A DNA stretch of 64,000 nt from Azadirachta indica (Eukaryota > Streptophyta > Magnoliopsida > Sapindales > Meliaceae). The notes beneath the pieces are model-generated. The model saw only the letters and a list, made by a program, of their open reading frames with translations. It made no database searches and was not told the origin of the DNA. The DNA lies in the NCBI GenBank assembly GCA_022749755.1, contig CM040444.1, forward strand, positions 8,800,774 through 8,864,773, read 5' to 3'. The translations under genes and the position numbers were made by a program. Of this stretch, positions 1 to 11,311 are shown in pieces; within the stretch, counting starts at the first letter, position 1; every line of letters starts with the position of its first letter.

Positions 1-120
1 AGGAATACCTTTTTGCATAAGCATTCTTAATCTTGCACACCTAGCTTGGTACATTTTTCGTAAAACATCTTTAGGAAAAGAAGGAAAATATGTTTGCAAT
101 CTAAAAAGAATGACATCCAT
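1..120 (-). CDS. Post-pol accessory ORF of the gypsy element, N-terminal part
   Basis: An ATG at 120-118 on the minus strand opens 40 codons without a stop up to the window edge, starting MDVILFRLQTYFPSF. It lies downstream of the pol gene on the same strand, so it is an extra reading frame between pol and the missing 3' LTR. The second copy at 4636-5040 shows that the protein continues into a basic stretch with a cysteine cluster. Function unknown; some plant gypsy lineages carry additional ORFs after pol, but I do not recognise a named family. Confidence 0.5.
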   Translation of the reverse strand, partial: MDVILFRLQTYFPSFPKDVLRKMYQARCARLRMLMQKGIP

Positions 121-398
121 AATGAAAGAAAAGAATAGAAAAAGAAGTGAGAGAAAAAAAAAGAGTATCAGTAATTTTGGGCAACTGAAAGAACCGACTT
201 GAAGAGTCACGGAGTACCGTTATCCGCCACTTGACCGGGAAAGTAACTGAAAACAAACAATGGAATCAAAAAAATTAATAACACAAGAAAACAAGTAATG
301 TATATACAAAAAAAAAAAAATCATCTAGTGTTGTAAACAGGTTCATTCAAAGTGATAGACTCTAACTCACTTGGAAAATTCTCAAAGAATGGCTTTAA
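1..398 (-). repeat. Left arm of ~400-bp inverted repeat
   Basis: The reverse complement of 1-398 matches 4355-4755 almost base for base, with about 14 differences plus small changes in T-tract length. The arm contains the last codons of pol, the post-pol leader and the start of the accessory ORF. It may extend beyond the window to the left. Confidence 0.9.
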
Positions 399-3300
399 AT
401 GGTGTCCATTAACTTTAAAAACATTACCATTTTTGGGGTTCTCAATCTCAACAGCGCCATGTGGGTAAACCTTCTTAACAATGAAAGGACCTGTCCATTT
501 TGAGCGAAGTTTGTCAGGAAATAGATGCAATCTTGAATCATACAAAAAAACTTTTTGTGAAGGTTCAAATGATTTTCTAATGATATGTTTATCATGAAAC
601 ACCTTCATTTTCTTTTTTTAAATTCTAGAATTCTCGTAAGCTTCATTCCTAATTTCTTCGAGTTCGTCTATTTGGAGTTTTCTCAACGATCCTGCTTTAT
701 CTAAGTCAAAATTAAGTATTTTAATAGCCCAAAAAGCTTTATGTTCTAATTCCACCGGTAGGTGATAAGCTTTTCCAAAAACAAGTCTATAAGGAGACAT
801 GCCAAGTGATGATTTAAAAGCAGTTCGATAAGCCCAAAGTGCATCAGTTAGTCTTAAAGACCAATCCTTACAATTCGGTTTTACCGTTTTTTCCAAAATA
901 TGTTTTATTTCTTTATTGGCAAGTTCAACTTGTTCACTTGTTTGTGGGTAATAAGGGGTTGACACTTTATGTGTAATTCCATATTTTTTCATTAAATTCT
1001 CAAAAGGCTTATTACAAAAATGTAAACCTCCATCACTTATTATGGCTCGAGGCACTCCAAATCTTGAAAAAATGTTTTCTTTTAAAAATTTCAAAACAAT
1101 TTTATGATCATTATTTTTGCAAGAAATTACCTCTACCCATTTTGAAACATAGTCAACTCCAACTAAAATGTATTGATACCCAAAAGAAGATGGAAAAGGA
1201 CCCATAAAATCAATACCCCAACAATCAAATATTTCAATCACTAAAATAGGATTTAATGGCATCATGTTTCTACGAGTTATTCCACCTAATTTTTTATAAC
1301 GGTCACATGTTTTACAAAATGTATTTGTGTCTTTAAATAAGGTGGGCCAATAAAATCCACATTGCAATATTTTCGCAGCAATTTTCTTTGAAGAAAAATT
1401 ACCACCACATGCTTCAGAATGACAAAAAGAAATGATATTTTGAATTTCATTGTTAGGTACACATCTCCTTATAATTTGGTCAGGGCAATATTTGAAAAGA
1501 TATGGATCATCCCAAAAGAAATTGCGTACCTCCCTTAAAAATTTCTTTTTATCTTGAGCATTCCAATGATTTGGCATTTGACCTATAACAAGAAAATTGA
1601 CAATATCAGTAAACCAAGGTAAAATAGAAACATTGAAAAGTTGCTCATCAGGTAAATTGTCATTAATCGGTGTTGTCATAGTCGATTCTTCAAACATAAG
1701 TCTTGACAAATGATCAGCAACCACATTTTGTACTCCCTTTTTGTCTTGAATTGTGAGATCAAATTCTTGAAGTAGTAGAATCCACCTAATCAATCTAGGT
1801 TTAGCATCCTTTTTTGAAAGAAGATATTTTAATGCTGCATGATCACTAAAAATTACAATGGGTGAGCCAATAAGATAAGATCGAAATTTATCCAATGCAA
1901 CTACTACTGCAAGTAATTCCTTTTCAGTGGTAGAATAATTCATTTGAGCACTATTTAAGGTTTTACTAGCATAGTAAATCACATAGGGTTTCTTGTCCTT
2001 TCGTTGTCCTAAAACAGCTCCAACAGCATAATCGCTAGCATCGCACATGATTTCAAAAGGTAAAGTCCAATTTGGAGGCTGCATGATAGGAGCAGATGTT
2101 AGCATAGTTTTATGTTTGACAAAAGCTTCTTGACATGACTCAGTCCACTCAAAGAGAGCATCTTTTAATAAGAGAATGCACAATGGTGTTGATATGACAT
2201 TAAAGTCTTTGATAAATCTTCTATAAAAACCAGCATGTCCTAAAAATGATCTAACATCTTTAACAGACTTAGGAACAGGTAAATTGGCAATTAATTCAAT
2301 TTTAGATTTATCTATTTCAATTCCTTTTGATGAGACAATGTGACCAAGCACAATACCATTTGTGACCATGAAATGACATTTTTCCCAATTAAGCACAAGA
2401 TTCTTTTCTTCACACCTAATTAAAACTTTTTCCAAGTTAGATAAACAATCATCAAATGAATTACCAAACACAGAAAAATCATCCATGAAAATTTCAAGAA
2501 ATCGTTCAATCATATCACTAAAAATACTAAGCATGCATCTATGACATGTAGCTGGTGCATTACACAATCCAAATGGCATCCTTCTATATGCAAAAATTCC
2601 AAATGGACAAGTAAAAGTGGTCTTTTCTTGGTCTTTAGGTGCAATTTCAATTTGGTTATACCCAGAATATCCATCTAGGAAACAATAAAATGCATGTCCA
2701 GCTACCCTTTCTAACATTTGATTCATGAATGGTAACGGGAAATGGTCTTTCCTAGTCATGGAATTGAGTTTCCTATAGTCAATGCACATTCTCCAGCTAG
2801 TAATTGTTCTAGTTGGAATTAATTCATTATTTTCATTTTTGACTACAGTAACTCCATATTTCTTAGGTACAACTTGTGTAGGACTTACCCATGTGCTATC
2901 AGAAATAGGATAAATGATCTCTACATCTAAAAGCTTGAGAACTTCATTTCTCACTACCTCTTTCATATTAGGATTCAGCCTACATTGCATTTGTCTAGAT
3001 GATTTGGCATTATCTTCCAAATATATCTTATGTGTGCAAATCAAAGGACTAATTCCTTTTATGTCAGCTATTGTCCATCCTAAGGCATATTTATGCAATC
3101 TTAGAATTTCGAGCAACTTACATTCTTGAAGAGCACTGAGTTTAGAAGAAATTATAACCACAAAAGTTTCATTAGCACCCAAGAAAGCATACTTGAGGTC
3201 AGATGGTAATGATTTCAATTCAAATTTTGGTGGTTGAACACTCGATGGCATCGGTTTATCAGCTCGTTGAGGTAAGTCTTCAAATTTTGGTCTCCATCCA

Positions 3301-4382
3301 TTAACTTTCATAACCTGAGAAGATTTTAAAAGAGAATAAATATGAGATACTTCAAAATTTTCATCAAAATTGAAATCATTGCAACCATTTAAACAAGCAT
3401 CCAAGGGATCAGAAAAAGATGAAACATTAAAGTAGTCATGAACGAGTTCCTCGATATAACTAACTTCATGTATGTCATTATTTTCACTAGGTTGCTTGCA
3501 AATATTAAACACATTCATTTCCAATGTCATGTTTGCACAGGATAATTTTAGAACTCCATTTCTACAATTGATTATTGCATTAGATGTAGCAAGAAATGGA
3601 CGTCCTAATATGACAAGAATTTGGGTGCTTGAGCTAGAAACAGGTTGTGTGTCTAAGACAATAAAATCTACAGGAAAGTAAAATTTATCTACTTGGACTA
3701 ACACATCCTCAAGTATTCCTCGTGGTATTTTCATAGAACGATCAACAAGTTGAAGTGTTGTAGAAGTAAGTTTAAGCTCACCTAAACCTAATTGCTCATA
3801 CACTGAATATGACAACAAATTAACACTTGCACCAAGATCAAGTAAAGCATGGTTTATCCTAAAGTTTCCAATTACACAAGAAATGGTGGGACAACCAGGA
3901 TCTTTATATTTTGGTGGAGTGTTATGTTGAATAATCGAACTAACATTCTCAGTTAAAAATGTTTTCTTTTGAACATTAAGCTTCCTTTTAACAGTGCATA
4001 AATCTTTCAAAAATTTGGCATAAGAAGAAACTTGCTTAATTGCATCTAACAAAGGAATGTTAATTTTGACTTGCTTAAAAAGTTCAAAAATTTCAGAATT
4101 TTGGTTCAACTTTTGAATTGGTTGCAATCTTTGAGGAAAAGGAGCAGGGATAGGGCATTTGTTAACATCACACATCTTAGGTTCAACATTATTTTCCTCA
4201 CTCACTAATTTTGATGGTTCTTTAGGTTCAATCTCTTTCAAAGAAATGGTTTTATCAATGACCTTACCACTTCGGAGAGTAGTGATGGAGTTAGCATTCT
4301 CGTGCTGTGTGCCATTTGAGTTAGAATCACTTACCACTTTGAGAATTTTCCAACTTAAAGCCATTTTTTGAGAATTTTCCAA
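321..4382 (-). pseudogene. pol: Ty3/gypsy gag-linker/pol polyprotein, split by one stop
   Basis: A 1254-codon frame (4382-618) encodes most of a gypsy Pol. It has a retropepsin-like domain with DLGAS at residues 182-186, reverse transcriptase with the FMDDF active-site motif at 632-636, RNase H (candidate acidic residues D781, E821, D847, D890) and integrase. In the integrase, the expected second zinc-finger histidine is N995, cysteines are at 1023/1026, and D1058, D1117 and E1153 fit the DDE triad. A TAA at 620-618 ends this frame, but the same frame continues through 608-321 into the integrase C-terminal domain and stops normally. The first ~16 codons come from inverted-arm sequence, so the true gag is missing and the ATG at 4382 is a product of rearrangement. 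The element cannot be autonomous. The protease-RT-RNase H-integrase order is diagnostic of Ty3/gypsy. Confidence 0.93.
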
Positions 4383-4755
4383 GTGAGTTAGAGTCTATCA
4401 CTTTGAATGAACCTGTTTACAACACTGGATGATTTTTTTTTTTTTGTATATACATTACTTGTTTTCTTGTGCTGTTAATTTTTTTTTTATTCCATTGTTT
4501 GTTTTCAGTTACTTTCCCGGTCAAGTAGCGGATAACGGTACTCTGTGACTCTTCAAGTCGGTTCTTTCAGTTGCCCAAAATTACTGATACTCTTTTTTTT
4601 TTCTCTCACTTCTTTTTCTATTCTTTTCTTTCATTATGGATGTCATTCTTTCTAGATTGTAAACATATTTTCCTTCTTTTCCTAAAGATGTTCTACAAAA
4701 AATGTACCAAACTAGGTGTGCAAGATTAAGAATGCTTATACAAAAAGGTATTCCT
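4355..4755 (+). repeat. Right arm of ~400-bp inverted repeat
   Basis: Reverse-complement partner of 1-398. Next to the breakpoint, the 11-mer GAGAATTTTCC occurs at 4341-4351 and again at 4370-4380, which suggests microhomology at the join between the two oppositely oriented copies. Confidence 0.9.
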
Positions 4756-5040
4756 GAAGATGTGCGATGGATAATTGAAGCAAAGGTACGTTTAGCAGGT
4801 GAGTTTTCTGATTCATTTGTTTCACGCATGCCTGATTTAGGTAAGAGCTCTTTTGCAAAGAAACGAAGAGCGAAAAGGTTACAAGTGTGTCACAATTGTG
4901 CACGTTCAACCTGTAACAAGCGATGTCGTTCTCTAGGCATGGTGTCTACTAATAGAGCAGATAAAATTAAATTCATCAAGGATGGACTGAGTAAAGAGTT
5001 TTTAGATAATATCTTATTGACTCTTGAGACGCAATTTTTT
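4636..5040 (+). pseudogene. Second copy of gypsy post-pol accessory ORF
   Basis: The ATG at 4636 is the counterpart of the one at 120 on the minus strand. A TAA at 4660-4662 interrupts it after eight codons, after which the frame is open to about 5040. The product is basic and has a C-x2-C-x4-C-x3-C cluster (CHNCARSTCNKRC), suggestive of a small zinc- or nucleic-acid-binding segment. The frame then runs by chance into an antisense gag fragment, so the C-terminus after LLTLE is unnatural. Function unknown. Confidence 0.5.
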
Positions 5041-5190
5041 TTTGAACCACTCACTAATTTTGATGGTTTTTTAGATTCAATCTCTTTCAAAGAAATGGTT
5101 TTATCAATGACCTTACCACTTCGAAGAGTAGTGATGGAGTTAGCATTCTCGTGCTGTGTGCCATTTGAGTTAGAATCACACTTTGGTACA
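5041..5190 (-). repeat. Duplicated gypsy gag-linker fragment
   Basis: About 140 bp nearly identical to 4190-4330 and in the same orientation; it encodes the [17 protein letters not shown] segment on the minus strand. It begins right after a T9 tract, and beyond it the sequence changes completely, so it is a broken-off piece and not part of an open element. Confidence 0.85.
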
Positions 5191-5716
5191 TGATTGTGGA
5201 TGACATATTGAAATTTTACAATATTTGAGCTCTTTAATTTTGTCAAAGGTAGCAACTAAGGGTTCAAAAAAAAAAAAAGATCTCCAAAAAAAAATAAATA
5301 ATAATAATAAAAAAAAAAGTTAAAAACAAAATAAATAAATAAGAATTCTAATCAAAACTTTTACTTAGTAACCGGGCTTCTTGTCTAATCAGCAGTGAAT
5401 GTTTGCATAAAACGGTAAAGTTTTGATATGAATAAGTTCATAGCCTTAACTCGAGTAATTAAGCCCGTAGGGGTGTTTTAATACTCTAACTCTAACTCTA
5501 ACTTCAATATAAATTTTTTGTAATTTACTTTTTGTTCATGGTAGGCTTTGCCACCTTTCTTAATTTTTTTTTATTACGTATTGTGTTGTTATTTTCATTT
5601 ACAATAATTTTATTAAGAGAAAGGTTATACCATCTCTTTTCTTTTTTTATTTGTTTTATTGTGCTAACATTTTATTGTATTGTGTTTTCTTATTATTATT
5701 ATTATTGTTAATTTTA
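5191..5716. other. AT-rich spacer in gypsy cluster
   Basis: No gene seen. Contains A- and T-homopolymers around 5265-5340, a short TCTAAC triplication near 5485-5500 and T-rich sequence to 5700. It may include untranslated leader or LTR remnants of the gypsy copy whose gag start follows, but no LTR boundary could be fixed. Confidence 0.5.
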
Positions 5717-6294
5717 TGCTTGGATGGTATCGTGATCCTCATTCTCATCGATTGGTGAAAGGTAATTCTGAAACCTCCTTTAGAAATTTGTTTGATTCAT
5801 CTTCAAACTCACACACAACTAACACTATGGCTAAAAATGAAAGTATACAAGTGTATGAGCAATTAGGTTTAGGTGAGCTTAAACCTACTTCTACAACACT
5901 TCAACTTGCTGATCGTTCTATGAAAATACCACGAGGAATACTTGAGGATGTGTTAGTCCAAGTAGATAAATTTTACTTTCCTGTAGATTTTATTGTCTTA
6001 GACACACAACCTGTTTCTAACTCAAGCACCCAAATTCCTGTCATATTAGGACGTCCATTTCTTGTAACATCTAATGCAATAATCAATTGTAGAAATGGAG
6101 TTCTAAAATTATCCTTTGGAAACATGACATTGGAAATGAATGTGTTTAATATTTGCAAGCAACCTAGTGAAAATGATGACATGCATGAAGTTAGTTATAT
6201 CGAGGAACTCATTCATGACTACTTTAATGTTTCATCTTTTTCTGATCCCTTGGATGCTTGTTTAAATGGTTGCAATGATTTCAGTTTACCTTGA
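5717..6294 (+). pseudogene. Gypsy gag-start fused in frame to protease (deletion derivative)
   Basis: A plus-strand frame starts near MLGWYRDPHSHR, reaches MAKNESIQ, then passes directly into [11 protein letters not shown], which is residue ~194 onward of the neighbouring gypsy protein. An internal deletion has thus removed nearly all gag and the protease active-site DLGAS, yet the frame stays open to TGA at 6292. The protease part (about 5850-6285) matches 3375-3825 in reverse orientation with few differences. Missing the catalytic Asp, it cannot be an active protease. The gag-start assignment is inference from position. Confidence 0.75.
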
Positions 6295-6724
6295 CAAAAT
6301 TTAGAACCAATGTTGTTTGATTCTAATTAAGTCCCATAACATGTATTAGTTATAAAAGCACAAAAAGAAGGTTTATTAATAATTCGACTGATGAGTATTT
6401 GGTACATATATAGTAAATTTTTAAGTGAGAGTTTGTTTATTTTGAGAAGATGAAAAGGAAAAGAATGATTTTTACTTTGAATGTAAATTCTATAAATCAA
6501 CTCTAAATGATATTGCTTATATTACTAGGGACTAGTAATAAGCTGGTTGGGGAGTGTGATGAATGTTTAAAAGTGTAGGATTATCAAGAGAAATATTATG
6601 ATTTACACTTAATAATGTCCTTCTATTCCCCAATAATGAAGAATATTCCTTTATATTGAATTGTAAAACATGAATTGGACTAAATAGTTGGTTTTGCGCA
6701 GGTTTCGTATAATGAGCGTATCTT
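6295..6724. other. Junction region without recognisable gene
   Basis: AT-rich sequence between the gypsy fragments and the truncated copia pol. Short frames are present but match no family I know. No 3' LTR of the copia element is visible, so the element is cut off on this side. Confidence 0.5.
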
Positions 6725-8600
6725 TCAATCGAACTTATCAATTGATACGATTCTTGGGCTAGACAAACATAAACTCATCATTTCAACCATATTTCTAATT
6801 GAATCATTTAGCACAAGTCTGGCTTTGTAACGTTCAACTAAACCATCGGCTTTAGTTTTGATATTATAAACCCACTTGCAACCAATTGCTGACTTGTTGG
6901 GTGGATGATCAACCAAATCCCATGTATGTGATTTTTTAAAAGTTTGTAATTCTTCTGCCATTGCTTACTGCTATGCAGGGTTAGAACTAGCCTCGGAATA
7001 AAATTGAGGCTCATGTAATGAAAGAGTAGTAGAAAAATAATGATAATCTCAAAGTCTAATTGGAAGTTCTCTTATCCGATTAAAGTGACGAAGTGGGGGA
7101 GAAATATTAGTGGATGGAGAAGAAACGGTAGTGCTGTCAAGTTTAGATCTAGAAGACAAAGTCGTCTGCTCAAGAGTAGATGACTGTATATTAGAGATAT
7201 CTGTAGGAGGCTCATGTAAGGAATCTGTATCAGGAAACAAATCTACAGAATTATTAGTAAAGAAAGGAGTACTGTGAGACTCAAAACGAAAGTTGGAGAA
7301 AGAAGAAAACATTTTGTGTTCCTAAAAAACCACACGACGAGATATACGAAGCCTATTAGATACAGGATCCCAACACCTATAACTTTTATGTTCAATTCCA
7401 TGCCCTAGAAAATAACAAAGACGAGCTCTAAGTTATAATTTTGTGTACTCAAGAGGTTGAAGAAGAACAAAACAAGCATAACCAAAAACTTTGAGAAGGA
7501 TATAATTAGGTAAAGTCTTATATAACCGTTCATAATGAGATTGATTAGCAATAAGAGGTGAAGGTATCCGATTTATGGTGTGGACAGTTGTAAGTGCGGC
7601 TTCCCCCAAAAACGTTTTGGACAAGAGGCAAAAATAAGGAAAGCACGAACTTTTTCAAGAATATGCCTGTTTTGCGTTCTGCTCTACCATTTTGTTGAGA
7701 AGTGCCAGGACAAGATCGATGACAAAGAGTTCCATTATTTTAAAGAAGTTATAAAAACTCGGAATCCCTGTATTCCATAGCATTATCAGTACGAAAAACT
7801 TTAATAAAACAGGAAAATTGGGTTTGAATCATTTTAGCAAAATCATGATTGATTTTAAGTAACTCAGATATGTGCTTCATAAGATAAATTCAAGTATAAC
7901 GAGAATAATCATCTATGAAAATATCAAAATACTTAGAGCCTCTCATCATAGTAGTTGGTGAGGGACCCCGGATATCAAAATAAATTAGATCAAATGGAGC
8001 ATCAAAAATAGAGTCACTATAATAAAAAGAAAGAGTAGTTTCTTTTGATAGATGACATGATACATAATCAATATGATCCTGTGATATAGTTCCCAAAATA
8101 CCAGAATAAACTAATGAACGAAGACGATTAGGTGACATATGACCTAGACGAGAATGCCAAAAACTTAAAAAAGGAACTGAAGTTGTAGACGCAGTAAGTC
8201 GGGAATCGGAGACATAATTAGATGAAAGATGAAGACTGATGAGCTTAAACAGACATCCAATTTTATGTCTTGTCCCAAGCATCTAACATGTCTTCGGATG
8301 CTATACATAACAATTAGAAGTAGTGAAAAGAACCTAAAGACCAAGATCACATAATTGTCTAACAGACAAAAGATTGAGGGTATAGTTAGGAATAAGAAAA
8401 GTATCGAGTAATGAGAGGTGGGATAAAGAGACTTGACCTAAATGATTAACATGCATGGTAGATCCATTGGCAGTTTGAATAACAGGTAAAGTAGGGGGAG
8501 TGGATTTAGAAGAAAATAGAGTGGAATCTTCAGTCATATAATTACAATAAGTAGAGTCAAAATACCAAGAAGATGTACCTGAGGGAACTGACGAAGTAGT
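6725..8600 (-). pseudogene. pol: Copia pol (protease-integrase-RT start), degraded
   Basis: Several short frames together follow the copia order. 8537-8334 is protease region with a C-terminal NLLSVRQLCDLGL segment. 8282-7890 has the pre-integrase zinc motif start WHSRLGHMS and the integrase opening FDLIYFDIRGPSP...FIDDYSRYT. 7624-7433 is later integrase (AALTTVHTINRIPSP). 7312-7049 is the serine/threonine-rich linker. 6961-6830 is the start of RT (WDLVDHPPNKSAIGCKWVYN, RYKARLV). Stops and frameshifts separate them. RT breaks off right after RYKARLV, so the catalytic YVDD-type motif is missing. Confidence 0.88.
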
Positions 8601-9545
8601 AATGGAAGGATTACTAAATTATTGTAAAAGTAGATGAAGTAGAGATGCTAAATCCTGTATGTTAAGAGATGTGGAGGTAGAGTAGTCATTAGCAACAACA
8701 GCAGATAGTTGAGGAGTAGGCTTTGGTTTCCCTTTACTTAGCCAATTTTTCTCAAAATGCTTGGGACCAATTTTTTGACAAGTCTTACATTGCCTAGTAG
8801 GACAATTAAGAACCAAGTGTCCAGTCTCATGACAATCTTACAAGTACGAGTATCGTGAGAGACTGATGAAGTAGCCAAAATAGTATCAGTGCGAGGTAGA
8901 TAGAGTGGTGCAAGACGGGTTTCTTTTGAGACAAACATGTCAATTGCCTCATCAAGAGTAGGCAATGGATTCTGGTGAAGAAGTGAGGCTTGAGTAGGCT
9001 CAAAAGTATCTCACAAGGTTATAAGAAACATTATCAACCGTTGCTGGTCCTTATAGACTGCAAATTTCTCTGTATCTTTAGAGTTTGTCTATTTAAACTC
9101 TGAAAGTGATAACTGATCCCATAAAAACTGTATCTGAGAGTGAAAGTCAGATATAGTTTGGCTGGAGTCTTGATGCATCTAATAAAGTTTGCAAAGAATC
9201 TGGTACTAATGTTACAAATCAGTGGCAGTGTAGCAATGGGCAAGAAAATCCTATAATGCTTTGGCTGTGTCAAATCTTTCAAACTACAAGTGAATAGATG
9301 GAACAGAAGTATTCCAAAACCAAGTAATGATTTGATGATTTTTGCTATCCCATTCTTCCAATTGATCAGCAAACTTCTCATCAGTCTCAGTTTCTGTTTT
9401 AATAGGTTTAGTAACATAACCAGTGACATAGCGCCATAGTCGTCATCCCTTAAGAAAGCTAAATATAGCTTGAGCCCATAATACATAATTATGCCCATCA
9501 AGCCAGTTGAATGTGAATGGGGTGAGAAATATCTAATTTATCCAT
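8601..9545 (-). pseudogene. gag: Copia gag with CCHC zinc knuckle, frameshifted
   Basis: The likely start is ATG 9545-9543 (MDKLDISHPIHIQL), shortly after the primer-binding site. The body is spread over at least three frames. Near 8785-8845 a CCHC knuckle can be read (KDCHETGHLVLNC) with one frameshift ahead of it. This is the gag-polypeptide type of copia elements, which coats the RNA in virus-like particles. Not functional. Confidence 0.8.
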
Positions 9546-9874
9546 GATAAAATTGAGCACAAGACAGTAACCAGAAAAGAAATTACCAATGTACGGAATT
9601 GGATGTGAGTTCTATCAGCTAACCGGTGGCCGAAAAATAATAATGGTGACCAAAGAAACACTGAATTAAGGATGGGGAAGCAAATGAGACTAGTGGTGGT
9701 GACCCACTTACCGGAAAACGATCGGATCGAAAAGGAGAAGATGCTGTGTGGACTAGACTTTGACCAAGACTGAATATGGCCAGAAATGGGAAACGTAGGC
9801 CACAAAATCTGAGGCCGAAAGAAACAAGGACTAAATGAACCAAAGGAATCAAGAGAATAAGACCGAAAAACTTT

Positions 9875-9886
9875 GCTCTGATATCA
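9875..9886 (-). other. Primer-binding site of copia element
   Basis: Minus-strand TGATATCAGAGC directly abuts the 5' LTR. It differs by one base from the copia site TGGTATCAGAGC, which pairs with initiator methionine tRNA. Confidence 0.85.
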
Positions 9887-10102
9887 TGTGAAGAAATATG
9901 TTTTATATTTCTTGAATTGAAAAAGTACAAAAGGTAGCCTTTATATTGGCTTTACAGAGTAATAAGAAAGGTAAGAAATATTATAAAATTAATTACAACA
10001 AATATGGAAACAAATCAGAGGAAAAGAAAGGAAAGAAAAATAAATAATTAAATAAATTGATATAGCAAATCAAGGTAAAATCAGCCTTGATTTGCTGTAT
10101 CA
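9887..10102 (-). repeat. Copia 5' LTR (216 bp, TG...CA)
   Basis: Bounded by TG at 9887 next to the primer-binding site and CA at 10101-10102. The outer end carries a strong hairpin: arms 10059-10075 and 10085-10101 around a 9-nt loop, with one mismatch. No second LTR copy is in the window, so the outer boundary rests on the TG/CA rule. Confidence 0.7.
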
Positions 10103-10162
10103 TTAACATTCTCTAATCCTAGATAAAATCCCCCTACTATGCGCCGTATTCGTGCATGTTTG

Positions 10163-10201
<39 letters not shown>
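10163..10201. repeat. (CT)n(AT)n compound microsatellite
   Basis: About ten CT units followed directly by about ten AT/TA units. Confidence 0.95.
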
Positions 10202-11311
10202 GTATGTGGCATTGATTCAGACTCTGTGTGTTTGCGGGAGCTTTTTGGGTTAAGTGCTTATCACTGAACTAAAAACTATAGTTGATAGTTAGGGTATACT
10301 GTACTCCCTTTTAAGGATCAAATTGGTACGTCGGTGTATAATGTATGATTTTCTTGATGATGAGAGCAATATTTGAGAACATGTGAGGTTGGTTTGTCAG
10401 ATCAAAACTTCAATATTACCAGAACCAAATATTTTAATGATTTCCACAAGAATTATTTACTGTCCATTTCGGTTCTTCGGTGAACTGTAAATATTTCATT
10501 TCTTCTGCAAATAAATCCATGATTTATATATAGATTTCCACAGACGAAGTCATAATTCATTCCTCAGCGTTTGTATTTTTCATAGGCATGAATAATTCTC
10601 ATGCATTCATAAAAAAGAGTATGTTTGTTTGCATAGTCATTGATGAAGGGGTCTTATTTAATGAATTATGGTCGCGGTTACTTGGTATATTGGTAGCATT
10701 TTATTTCTTCTGTAAAGAAACTAGCCATGCTTGCATGAGTTCATGCATATGAAATTGTAATTCCTTGGATTTTATACTTCTTTACGTATGGTCAGTCCTT
10801 AAATTTGCATGAAAATGTGGCAAAGAATATATTTAATTTATATGCTTATTGCTGAAAGAGTAATGATTACTTAGTCGTGATCACGCTTATTCGGTAAATC
10901 GAAAATATTTTATTTCTTTTTTGCGGGAAGGCAAGCTATGCATGCAAGAGTTCACGCACATGGAACCATAATTACTTCCTTGGCTTTTGACATAGGCAGA
11001 GATATACATGAATGAAGTTGGTGATTATGTGTCTTTTGCTTTATTCACCCATCCACCTTCGGTTATGATGAAACGCGCTAACACTTTGTTATATAAATGC
11101 AATGCTAAGTGCATTACACATGGCGCATTTAATCTTCTTCTCTTCTTCTCTTTTTTTTTTTTTTTAATTTTTTTCCTCTCTTTTCGTTTGTATTTTGTTT
11201 GTCTATCCCATATATTGCTGTTGTAAACTTTTGCATTCTCTATTGTCGGCTCAATATTGTTTATCAAATTCGATTGTTGTGAACTATTAGCTCAAATATA
11301 AATATTCAAGA
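10202..11311. other. Non-coding region with diverged ~210-bp tandem repeat
   Basis: No gene seen. Around 10470, 10690 and 10895 similar blocks recur: a TATTTTATTTCTTCTGTAAA-like stretch, then GCATGAGTTCATGCATATG, then ATTCCTTGGATTTTATA. They suggest three diverged copies of a unit slightly over 200 bp. A T-rich tract lies at about 11140-11190. Confidence 0.45.

Larger units (their letters stand above)
1..6294 (-). mobile_element. Rearranged Ty3/gypsy retrotransposon cluster
   Basis: At least three pieces of one gypsy family are joined here. A minus-strand gag-linker-pol unit fills 321-4382. A plus-strand copy of the element's 3' part begins at about 4355. An antisense gag fragment sits at 5041-5190, and a plus-strand gag-start/protease fusion at 5717-6294. 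Homologous parts match closely (roughly 95 percent by eye), so the pieces are of similar age. No LTR pair or target-site duplication was found; the cluster runs off the left edge. Strand is given for the main pol unit. Confidence 0.85.
6725..10102 (-). mobile_element. Truncated Ty1/copia retrotransposon
   Basis: Read on the minus strand: 5' LTR (10102-9887), primer-binding site, gag, protease, integrase and the beginning of RT, then an abrupt end near 6725-6830. The 3' LTR is absent. Frameshifts and stops break all genes. Confidence 0.88.

Noticed and set aside
5481..5500. TCTAAC triplication, telomere-like
   Set aside because: Only three units and not the plant telomere repeat.
11008..11267. 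Opposing frames of 70-80 codons with a hydrophobic, Phe/Leu-rich product
   Set aside because: Product of a T-rich tract; no family features.
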